From contig JAGYJM010000002.1 of the NCBI GenBank assembly GCA_018402085.1, forward strand, positions 1,922,001 to 1,986,000: a stretch of 64,000 bases of DNA, read 5' to 3'. A program made the translations under genes and the position numbers. The DNA comes from Flavobacteriales bacterium (GTDB lineage: Bacteria; Bacteroidota; Bacteroidia; Flavobacteriales_D; Sanyastnellaceae). This document shows, one piece after another, positions 56,866-64,000 of this stretch. Under the pieces are notes generated by a model, which saw only the letters and a list, made by a program, of their open reading frames with translations, did not search any database and was not told the origin of the DNA. Positions within the stretch are counted from its first letter, which is position 1. Each line of letters opens with the position of its first letter.

Positions 56866-58734
56866 TTAAGGCGAGCAACTTCCTCCAAAGCCGACCAAGA
56901 ACATCAGAAGGTCAGAGGCGTTCACTACTTGATCATCGTTCAAATCACTTGGGCAGGTATCTGCAGGATGCTCGAAGGCGCAACTACCGTCATCAAAGAG
57001 AGCTATTTGGTTGAAGTTTATTGCATTTTCATATGTACAACCACAGGCAAAAGATGTATCCAGTTGAAAGACCAACTCTTTCTGGCATCCCTGACCATCG
57101 GTAACCACAACGCAGTAAACACCTTCAGGCAAAAGGGTTTGAACAGGACCATCACCATTAGGAACCTCGGCACATTGAGACCAGTCATAATCGTAGCATT
57201 GCGGAGCAAATAAATCGCAATCAGGTGTACCTCCCTGAACTGTCATTCCAATGCTACCCGATTCAGTTGAACATAAAGGTTGAACTATACTCACTTCAAT
57301 CTGCAGAGGATCCGGCTCAGGAATTTCAAATGGGACAAGATGTGAACAATTTGCATTATCCATGACTTGCACCACGTGGCTACCGCCCTCAAGTATATCG
57401 AAATCTGCGTTCAAGCTGTTGATTTCAAACGGTGGAAAATCTCCTGTCACCTCAATGACAGCCTGACCGTCAGCCTGGCCTGCGCAGCTTACAGGACTTA
57501 CATTAATGACTGCATTCACCTCTGCAATTTCAAGCACAATCTCCGCAGAGCAGGTTGAGCCCTCGTCGGCAACTTGCACGTTTACGGTTTCATCTTCTTC
57601 GAGTAAGATTTGCCATGAGTCACCTACTGTGCCATCCGGCCATAGCACATCTACTCCATCAATAAGGGCGGATAAAACCACTTCTTCCTCTCTACAACCA
57701 CTGACTGTCTCCGGAAATAGCTCATTTGGTTGAATTAAGAGAATAAAAATATCATCGCTTACAGTGCAGCCTGCACAAGCCTCTAAGGGGATTTCATTGC
57801 TGAAGGTTGCACTTTCAAGATTAAGCTCAAGCAGCACTTCTCCTTCGCTCTGTGAAAGGCTCCCCTGACCTTCATCAAAGCGCCATAGTGCCAGCAGTGA
57901 AGGGGCATCAGATAAGGGCGGACAATCAACCAATTCTGTAATCACATCTTGAGAAAGTGGCTCTGACCATATACTGACATTGTCAATGAGTCCTTCGAAT
58001 TCATCATTTCTTGCTCCGTTAAAGTCACTGGCGCCTACGATAAAGGGTTCAGTAGGATCTATATATACAAGAGCATCGTTCTTCTGGAAGGTATTAACCA
58101 GTAAACCGTTAACGAAAACCTTCAACAAGCCTGTAGCTGAGTTCCATGACATGGCAACATGATACCATGTATCAACGGATATTTCTCCTCCATCGATTTC
58201 GATAAAATCTTCTGTATCGGGAACATTGCACCAGCACCCGCCAGCACAAGGTCCGATCATAATTCTCGCTTTCAATCGACCATTTTCCAAGAATAAGCTA
58301 TACGCATCCCAATTTGAGCATGATGCCGATTTCTTCACTGCTATCATTCTTCTTCCGTCAGTTAAGGAGGCTTTAAAATGAGCGGACAACGTGAGAGAAG
58401 AAGGTGTTAAACTACCATTCAAGTCATAAGCAATCGCCCTTTGCTCTCCATCGAATGAAAGTGAATGAGAATTTTGAAATGGACTTCCTGAAGTCATCAC
58501 CAGTTCGTAGGTTCCGGAAGAAAGCGGTTCGATGGTCTGAGTTTCTTCCCCGGTAGACCATAAGTAGCTCCCGAATCCTTCAGGAGCGCTAAGAATTGGG
58601 GCCTCCGAACAAAAAATCACCGTATCGCTGGCGAAGGAGAAATTACATTCTTGAGCGCAGACATGAGTGCTTAAACCATGAAGAACAAGAAGAAGCACAA
58701 AGGTTATCCTGAAAGCATATTCTCCAGGCTTCAT
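56866..58734 (-). CDS. Secreted LamG protein with dockerin-like C-terminus
   Basis: The 622-residue protein has a signal peptide (about 1-27), an Ig-like stretch, a LamG domain (about 85-300, with FKASLTDGRRMIAVKKSAS and VFVNGLLVNTF), then bacterial surface-repeat segments of the SprB type (VSPVSCAGQADGQAVIEVTG). It ends CPSDLNDDQVVNASDLLMFL plus VGFGGSCSP, closely matching the end of the next gene. No T9SS type A domain is present. It is the first of a two-gene unit; the 18-bp gap argues for co-expression. Confidence 0.75.
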   Translation of the reverse strand: MKPGEYAFRITFVLLLVLHGLSTHVCAQECNFSFASDTVIFCSEAPILSAPEGFGSYLWSTGEETQTIEPLSSGTYELVMTSGSPFQNSHSLSFDGEQRAIAYDLNGSLTPSSLTLSAHFKASLTDGRRMIAVKKSASCSNWDAYSLFLENGRLKARIMIGPCAGGCWCNVPDTEDFIEIDGGEISVDTWYHVAMSWNSATGLLKVFVNGLLVNTFQKNDALVYIDPTEPFIVGASDFNGARNDEFEGLIDNVSIWSEPLSQDVITELVDCPPLSDAPSLLALWRFDEGQGSLSQSEGEVLLELNLESATFSNEIPLEACAGCTVSDDIFILLIQPNELFPETVSGCREEEVVLSALIDGVDVLWPDGTVGDSWQILLEEDETVNVQVADEGSTCSAEIVLEIAEVNAVINVSPVSCAGQADGQAVIEVTGDFPPFEINSLNADFDILEGGSHVVQVMDNANCSHLVPFEIPEPDPLQIEVSIVQPLCSTESGSIGMTVQGGTPDCDLFAPQCYDYDWSQCAEVPNGDGPVQTLLPEGVYCVVVTDGQGCQKELVFQLDTSFACGCTYENAINFNQIALFDDGSCAFEHPADTCPSDLNDDQVVNASDLLMFLVGFGGSCSP

Positions 58735-58924
58735 TAGGTCAGTATTAGAGTTAAAAGCTAAAATACTTGATTTCCATGAAACCTCTCAATCACTAATTAT
58801 TCCTGAATTTCAATTTAATGTATCCTTAAGATTTTGATCACCTATAAACAGGCATCCGAGTGACATGAGCATGGCAAATATCAAGCCTCACTGGCATGGT
58901 GCCTGCCTGTCTTAACCTTCGTAC

Positions 58925-59794
58925 TTAAGGCAGCGGCACGTAGGTATCGTCACCCGGAACTTTCGGAAACGCCTTGTCTTTCCATAATTGTTTGGCTTCT
59001 TCGAGGCGCTCTTTTGAAGATGCGCCGAAGTTCCAGTGAATGAAGCGCTCTTCAGGAAACGGCTCACCACCGAAGAGTAGCAAGTGACTTCCGGCGTTCA
59101 CCTTGAGCTTGCACACATCGGTTGATTTCGACACCAGCATATTGCCTTTCTCAACCGATTCACCATTGGCCTCTACGCGGCCATTGACGATGCACACACC
59201 AATCTCACCTTTGAGGTCTTTCCCAACATCGAGGGTGACCTCTTCATCAGCGATGACTTCAACCATAAAGAGTTCAGAATGCACCGGCACCGGCGAACGA
59301 TGTCCGAACCCCTCGCCCGCGATGATGCGAAAAAGAGTACCTCCCTCCTGCCAGCTAGGCAATTCATCGGCAGCTATGTGGTGAAACGAGGGCTCCATCA
59401 TTTCTTTCTCCTTCGGCAAGGCCACCCAGATCTGGTAGCCGTGCATCCTGAAAGTGCGTCCGTCACGTAAGGCATCGGGCATGCGCTCGGTGTGGGTGAC
59501 ACCACTGCCGGCGGTCATCCAGTTCACCGATCCCGGTCGGATGCGCTGTTCGGTTCCAATGCTGTCGCGGTGCACAATCTCACCTTCGAGCAAATAGGTC
59601 AAGGTTGACAGTCCGATATGCGGATGCTGGTCCACATCGAGGTATTTACCCGGACCCATCATTGAGGGGCCCATGTGATCAATGAAGATGAACGGACCTA
59701 CCATCCGTTTCTTTCGAAACGGAAGTAAACGTCCGACCAGAAAATCACCGATATCACGGCTGCGCTCGGCGATAATGAGTTCTTTGTTCGACAT
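58925..59794 (-). CDS. Pirin family protein
   Basis: The 289-residue bicupin has the pirin N-terminal metal site in DQHPHIGLSTLTYLLEGEIVHRDS, with the HPHIG histidines, and the later HTERMP. The C-terminal pirin domain follows from about 175. Some pirins have quercetinase activity, but the role here is unknown. A near-consensus TACCTTCA lies 4 nt before the ATG. It is divergent from the symporter gene at 59893. Confidence 0.93.
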   Translation of the reverse strand: MSNKELIIAERSRDIGDFLVGRLLPFRKKRMVGPFIFIDHMGPSMMGPGKYLDVDQHPHIGLSTLTYLLEGEIVHRDSIGTEQRIRPGSVNWMTAGSGVTHTERMPDALRDGRTFRMHGYQIWVALPKEKEMMEPSFHHIAADELPSWQEGGTLFRIIAGEGFGHRSPVPVHSELFMVEVIADEEVTLDVGKDLKGEIGVCIVNGRVEANGESVEKGNMLVSKSTDVCKLKVNAGSHLLLFGGEPFPEERFIHWNFGASSKERLEEAKQLWKDKAFPKVPGDDTYVPLP

Positions 59795-59892
59795 GCGATG
59801 AAGGTATGAAATGAAATGCTCAGGTCAGGCCATCTTCATACTTCTTCCCACTCACCATTTTTTCGCATCTTCAAGCTCCAAAACCAGACATT

Positions 59893-61293
59893 GTGAGAAA
59901 GATTGCGTTGCATTGGCAAGTTATTATCGGACTGATCGCCGGGGGTGTTTACGCCTGGTTATCTGTGACCTTTGGGTGGAACCAGTTTACCCTCGACTTC
60001 ATCAAACCCTTTGGCGATATTTTCGTCAACCTGCTGAAGCTCATCGCCGTGCCGCTGGTCCTCTTCTCAATTATCGTCGGGGTTACTTCGCTGGGTGATA
60101 TCAACAAGCTTGGTCGTCTCGGACTCAAGACATTGGGAACCTACGTGGTCACAACCGCTACTGCAGTTATTCTCGGCCTGCTGCTCGTCAACATCTTCTC
60201 CCCCGGCAAGAACGTTTCGGATGACCTCCGCACCTCGAACCGCATTCGGTACGAAATCTGGCGCAATGACAACAACATTGAACGCCTCGATGACATCGAC
60301 CTGATGAGCGACCCTGCAAACGCTGAACTGGTCGCTCAGATCAGTGAAGAGATGCAGCGTGAACAGTCTGATAAAGACCTCGAAGACAAGCTGCAGAAAG
60401 CTGAGAAAACCAAGGGCAAAGGTCCGCTGCAACCGCTCGTAGACGTAGTACCCGACAACATTTTCAACGCACTCGGTGCGCAATCGATGCTGCAAATTAT
60501 CTTCTTCGCCATCTTCTTCGGAATTGTGCTGGTGACCATCCCGAAAGACAAGAGCGAACCGCTCGTACGCATGATTGACGGACTCAACGAAGTGTTTGTC
60601 CGCATGGTGATTGTGGTGATGCAGGCGATGCCTTTCTTCGTTTTCGCACTGATGGCCGGACAAGTCGTGCTGGCTGCCGGCACTGACCCTGACAAGTTCT
60701 TCCAGTTGCTTGAGTTCTTGCTCAAATACTCGCTCGTTGTTGTGGCCGGACTCCTGTTGATGATCTTCGTTTTCTACCCTGGTTTGGTGAGTGCACTTGT
60801 CCGCGGTATGAAACCGCTCAAGTTTTTGCGCGGCATGCGCGATGCACAGATTACGGCTTTTGCCACCTCTTCAAGCGTTGCGACGCTGCCGGTGACCATG
60901 GACTGTGTGCACAAGAACTTCAAAGTGAGCGAACGTACGACCAGCTTCGTATTGCCGATTGGCGCCACCGTCAATATGGATGGTACGAGTCTTTACCAGG
61001 CCGTCGCTGTGGTTGCACTGGCGCAATTCCACATGGTGGATCTGAGTCTCGGGCAACAAGCCATCATAATATTGACCGCGACGCTGGCTTCAATCGGAGC
61101 AGCGGCTGTCCCGAGTGCAGGTCTTGTCCTGATGATTATCGTACTCGAATCCGTTGGTCTCAACCCTGCCTGGATTGCTTTGATTTTCCCTGTTGACCGT
61201 ATTCTCGATATGTGCCGCACGGTGGTGAATGTCACCGGCGACGGGGCAGTATCAACGATCATCGCCTCAACGGAGGGTGAGATTGAGGAGTAA
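59893..61293 (+). CDS. Dicarboxylate/amino-acid:cation symporter (DAACS/SDF family)
   Basis: The 466-residue membrane protein belongs to the GltP/DctA family that takes up glutamate, aspartate or C4-dicarboxylates with H+ or Na+. Family blocks are FVNLLKLIAVPLVLFSIIVG, the serine-rich re-entrant loop FATSSSVATLPVT, the ion-binding GATVNMDGTSLYQ and the C-terminal DRILDMCRTVVNVTGDG. A hydrophilic insert at about 110-190 (rich in Asp, Glu, Lys) lengthens one loop. The start is GTG 59893. It is followed by a GATCGGG array directly after the stop. Confidence 0.93.
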   Translation: MRKIALHWQVIIGLIAGGVYAWLSVTFGWNQFTLDFIKPFGDIFVNLLKLIAVPLVLFSIIVGVTSLGDINKLGRLGLKTLGTYVVTTATAVILGLLLVNIFSPGKNVSDDLRTSNRIRYEIWRNDNNIERLDDIDLMSDPANAELVAQISEEMQREQSDKDLEDKLQKAEKTKGKGPLQPLVDVVPDNIFNALGAQSMLQIIFFAIFFGIVLVTIPKDKSEPLVRMIDGLNEVFVRMVIVVMQAMPFFVFALMAGQVVLAAGTDPDKFFQLLEFLLKYSLVVVAGLLLMIFVFYPGLVSALVRGMKPLKFLRGMRDAQITAFATSSSVATLPVTMDCVHKNFKVSERTTSFVLPIGATVNMDGTSLYQAVAVVALAQFHMVDLSLGQQAIIILTATLASIGAAAVPSAGLVLMIIVLESVGLNPAWIALIFPVDRILDMCRTVVNVTGDGAVSTIIASTEGEIEE

Positions 61294-61294
61294 G

Positions 61295-61322
61295 GATCGG
61301 GGATCGGGGATCGGGGATCGGC
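61295..61322. repeat. GATCGGG heptamer array (4 units)
   Basis: Three exact GATCGGG units and a GATCGGC begin 2 bp after the symporter stop codon. Nearly the same array is at 52452-52479. Confidence 0.9.
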
Positions 61323-61360
61323 GGCGCGAGTTTCACAGCGGGCCTGCCCGACACCATAGC

Positions 61361-61440
61361 AGGCGCGATGAATCGACAGCGGACGCGATGAATCGACAGC
61401 GGACGCGATGAATCGACTGAGGACGCGATGAATCGCGTCC
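61361..61440. repeat. 20-bp tandem array ending in a REP element
   Basis: Four units start at 61361, 61381, 61401 and 61421, each close to GGACGCGATGAATCGACAGC. The last unit instead completes the hairpin (GGACGCGATGAATCGCGTCC). The array thus looks like repeated REP halves capped by one full REP. The following 61441-61560 is pyrimidine-rich with CTACCT-type repeats and no gene. Confidence 0.92.
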
Positions 61441-61444
61441 CTAC
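61421..61444 (-). repeat. REP-like element (GTAG plus hairpin)
   Basis: On the minus strand GTAG precedes the 9-bp stem GGACGCGAT/ATCGCGTCC with a TC loop. Same family as the element at 48927. Confidence 0.8.
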
Positions 61445-61564
61445 CTACCTTTCTTCCTACCTCGCTACCTCCCTCTACCGCGCTCCCCTCCTGACCCCAG
61501 ACGCCCGCTCCCTGACCGCGCAGCCATCCGCCGCTTGCCGACAAGTAGGGACACGTTCCGCGGC

Positions 61565-61600
61565 AAAAAAAAGAGCCACCCCATAACGGGATGACTCTTT
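61565..61600 (-). terminator. Terminator after the FAS1 gene
   Basis: On the minus strand AAAGAG...CTCTTT encloses an interrupted stem with CCC/GGG and a 5-nt loop, followed by a T-run. It lies 20 bp beyond the stop at 61621. Confidence 0.7.
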
Positions 61601-61620
61601 TCACATGGAGGGGATAGCTC

Positions 61621-64000
61621 TTATTTCACCATCAGCTGCTTCACGCCAACACCCTGAGTGCCGGTGAAGATGATGCTATAAAGACCTGTACTAAAATTAG
61701 TCACATCGAGGGTTGCAACACCGTTAAAAGTGCTGGTCAACACTACGCGACCGGTAGCGTCAACAATAGTGTATTCAACACCTGCAGGCACTTCACCGCG
61801 AAGGGTTACAATGTCAGTAGCAGGGTTAGGGTACAGACTGATACCGTCAAACGCTGATTCTTCAACGTTAACTGGTGGCAGAAGTACTGCATCAATTACG
61901 TGTACCACGCCATTGTCTGCTTGTATGTCAACCACGGTGACCATGGCATCATTGATCATCACATCTGCACCGTCAATCGTTACAGTAACATCATCGCCTT
62001 GGAGGGTAGTGATGTCCATGTCGTCCATGAGATCAGTAGAGAGCACGTTTCCTGAAGCTACGTGGTAAAGCAGGATGTCTGCAAGGTCACCGGTAGGATC
62101 ATCAAGAAGTTCGTCAAGGATACCTGCAGGCAGTGCATCAAATGCAGCGTCGGTTGGTGCGAATACGGTGAACGGACCTTCACCTGAGAGATCGTCATCG
62201 AGCTCAGCTGCGATAACCGCTGCCTCAAGCGTCTCGTGATCAGGGCTGTTGACAATAATATCCACAACCGTGGTAGTTTCAACTTCCGGCAGTAATACGG
62301 CATCAATGACGTGTACCACACCGTTGTCTGCTTCAAGATCCGCAACGATTACCATGGCATCGTTGATCATAACGTTGCCGTCACCGTCAATAGATACGGT
62401 TACGTCCTCTCCGAAGAGGGTCGTGATCATCTGACCATCTGAAAGGTCGCCTGAAAGTACGTTGCCTGAAGCTACGTGGTACAGAAGGATGTCTGCAAGT
62501 GCTCCGGTTGGATCGTCAAGCAAATCGTCAAGAACACCTGCAGGCAGTGCATCAAATGCAGCGTCGGTTGGTGCGAATACGGTGAACGGACCTTCACCTG
62601 AGAGATCGTCATCGAGCTCAGCTGCGATAACCGCTGCCTCAAGCGTCTCGTGATCAGGGCTGTTGACAATAATATCCACAACCGTGGTAGTTTCAACTTC
62701 CGGCAGTAATACGGCATCAATGACGTGTACTACACCGTTATCTGCAGTAATGTCTGCAACGGTTACCATCGCATCGTTGATCATGACGTTGCCATCACCG
62801 TCGATAGATACCGTTACGTCCTCTCCGAAGAGCGTCGTGATCATCTGACCATCTGAAAGGTCGCCTGAAAGTACGTTGCCTGAAGCTACGTGGTACAGTA
62901 GGATGTCTGCAAGGTCACCTGTTGGGTCAGCAAGAAGAGCGTCCAGTACTCCGGCAGGAAGCGCATCAAATGCAGCGTCGGTTGGTGCGAATACGGTGAA
63001 CGGACCTTCACCTGAGAGATCGTCATCGAGCTCAGCTGCGATAACCGCTGCCTCAAGCGTCTCGTGGTCAGGGCTGTTTACGATGATATCAACAACCGTT
63101 GTGGTTGGCGGCAAGAGTACCGCGTCAATGACGTGAACCACGCCGTTGTCTGCAGTTACGTCAGCCACAGTAACCATCGCATTGTTGATCATTACGTTAC
63201 CGTCTCCATCAATAGATACCGTTACATCCTCTCCGAAGAGCGTCGTGATCATCTGACCATCTGAAAGGTCGCCTGAAAGTACGTTGCCTGAAGCTACGTG
63301 GTACAGTAGGATGTCTGCAAGGTCACCTGTTGGGTCAGCAAGAAGAGCGTCCAGTACTCCGGCAGGAAGCGCATCAAATGCAGCATCGGTTGGTGCGAAT
63401 ACGGTGAACGGACCTTCACCTGAGAGATCGTCATCGAGCTCAGCTGCGATAACCGCTGCCTCAAGCGTCTCGTGGTCAGGGCTGTTTACGATGATATCAA
63501 CAACCGTTGTGGTTGGCGGCAAGAGTACCGCGTCAATGACGTGAACCACGCCGTTGTCTGCAGTTACGTCAGCCACAGTAACCATCGCATTGTTGATCAT
63601 TACGTTACCGTCTCCATCAATAGATACCGTTACATCCTCTCCGAAGAGCGTCGTGATCATCTGACCATCTGAAAGGTCGCCTGAAAGTACGTTGCCTGAA
63701 GCTACGTGGTACAGCAGGATGTCTGCAAGGTCACCTGTTGGGTCAGCAAGAAGAGCGTCCAGTACTCCGGCAGGAAGCGCATCAAATGCAGCATCGGTTG
63801 GTGCGAATACGGTGAACGGACCTTCACCTGAGAGATCGTCATCGAGCTCAGCTGCGATAACCGCTGCCTCAAGCGTCTCGTGATCAGGGCTGTTTACAAT
63901 GATATCAACAACTGTGGTGGTTGGAGGCAAGAGTACCGCGTCAATGACGTGAACCACGCCGTTGTCTGCAGTTACGTCAGCCAAAGTAACCATCGCATTA
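61621..64000 (-). CDS. Secreted multi-FAS1 (fasciclin) protein with T9SS domain, N-terminus off window
   Basis: The frame is open from the right edge to 61621, about 793 residues, and the true start lies outside. It consists of five complete FAS1 domains of about 136 residues plus part of a sixth. Each has the TVFAPTDAAFDALP and ILLYHVASGNVLS cores and the closing NGVVHVIDAVLLP. The three upstream domains are nearly identical; the last two differ slightly and carry PEVETTT linkers. The C-terminus is a T9SS sorting domain (ISLYPNPATDIVTLRG). FAS1 arrays mediate adhesion at the cell surface; that role is inferred. Confidence 0.92.
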   Translation of the reverse strand, partial: NAMVTLADVTADNGVVHVIDAVLLPPTTTVVDIIVNSPDHETLEAAVIAAELDDDLSGEGPFTVFAPTDAAFDALPAGVLDALLADPTGDLADILLYHVASGNVLSGDLSDGQMITTLFGEDVTVSIDGDGNVMINNAMVTVADVTADNGVVHVIDAVLLPPTTTVVDIIVNSPDHETLEAAVIAAELDDDLSGEGPFTVFAPTDAAFDALPAGVLDALLADPTGDLADILLYHVASGNVLSGDLSDGQMITTLFGEDVTVSIDGDGNVMINNAMVTVADVTADNGVVHVIDAVLLPPTTTVVDIIVNSPDHETLEAAVIAAELDDDLSGEGPFTVFAPTDAAFDALPAGVLDALLADPTGDLADILLYHVASGNVLSGDLSDGQMITTLFGEDVTVSIDGDGNVMINDAMVTVADITADNGVVHVIDAVLLPEVETTTVVDIIVNSPDHETLEAAVIAAELDDDLSGEGPFTVFAPTDAAFDALPAGVLDDLLDDPTGALADILLYHVASGNVLSGDLSDGQMITTLFGEDVTVSIDGDGNVMINDAMVIVADLEADNGVVHVIDAVLLPEVETTTVVDIIVNSPDHETLEAAVIAAELDDDLSGEGPFTVFAPTDAAFDALPAGILDELLDDPTGDLADILLYHVASGNVLSTDLMDDMDITTLQGDDVTVTIDGADVMINDAMVTVVDIQADNGVVHVIDAVLLPPVNVEESAFDGISLYPNPATDIVTLRGEVPAGVEYTIVDATGRVVLTSTFNGVATLDVTNFSTGLYSIIFTGTQGVGVKQLMVK
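62040..64000. repeat. FAS1-coding tandem repeat, about 408-414 bp unit
   Basis: Units recur at 408 bp in the right part (for example the block at 63000, 63408 and 63816) and about 414 bp further left. Long stretches of adjacent right-hand units are the same at the DNA level, which implies recent expansion or gene conversion. Confidence 0.9.

Noticed and set aside
60067-60663. 198-residue frame antisense to the dicarboxylate symporter
   Set aside because: It is a histidine- and valine-rich shadow of a clear membrane protein gene; similar antisense frames occur under rpoB and rpoC.

Overview
The window looks like a chromosomal segment of a Bacteroidota member, probably Flavobacteriales-like. 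The evidence is type IX secretion (T9SS) C-terminal sorting domains on several secreted proteins, TAnnTTTG-type promoters, near-absence of Shine-Dalgarno sequences except at rpsU, a type III glutamine synthetase, an OmpA/PD40/TPR protein of the PorE type, and the gene order rpsU-xer-hpf-tRNAs-tuf-secE-nusG-rplKAJL-rpoBC. No phage, CRISPR array or rRNA is seen.

Layout. 1-3.5 kb: end of an unknown gene, a two-component pair and Maf. 3.6-9.8 kb: guaA, a LysM protein and hemF in overlapping order, then nhaA and a small membrane protein. 9.8-13.8 kb: a secreted DUF1800/DUF1501/T9SS operon. 13.9-18.3 kb: a PhnP-like hydrolase, a T9SS N-formylglutamate-hydrolase-like protein bracketed by two nearly identical copies of a small secreted gene, and a conserved protein of unknown role. 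18.6-33.2 kb: the transcription/translation supercluster on the minus strand with five tRNAs. 33.3-48.2 kb: metabolic and transport genes on the minus strand (acyl-CoA dehydrogenase; AGCS symporter-comEA-apt, with apt frameshifted; DUF2851-pspC-K+ channel; purM-prfA-pyrF; PorE-like protein; glnN). 48.2-64 kb: large secreted proteins (PNGase F-like, two LamG/dockerin-like proteins, a FAS1 array) alternating with aroC, pirin and a dicarboxylate symporter, with repeat-rich gaps between them.

The most unusual content is repetitive. A 21-bp element, made of a 6-bp stem, a 4-nt loop and a GATGC-like tail, recurs at least eleven times. Its stems differ by compensating changes, and it sits in-frame inside several coding regions as well as between genes. 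A second family has the GTAG-plus-hairpin layout of REP sequences, and one copy supplies the stop codon of a secreted protein. A 150-bp inverted two-module element, period-7 arrays, a 20-bp array and a 57-bp array occur in the same gaps. No transposase that could mobilise them lies in the window.
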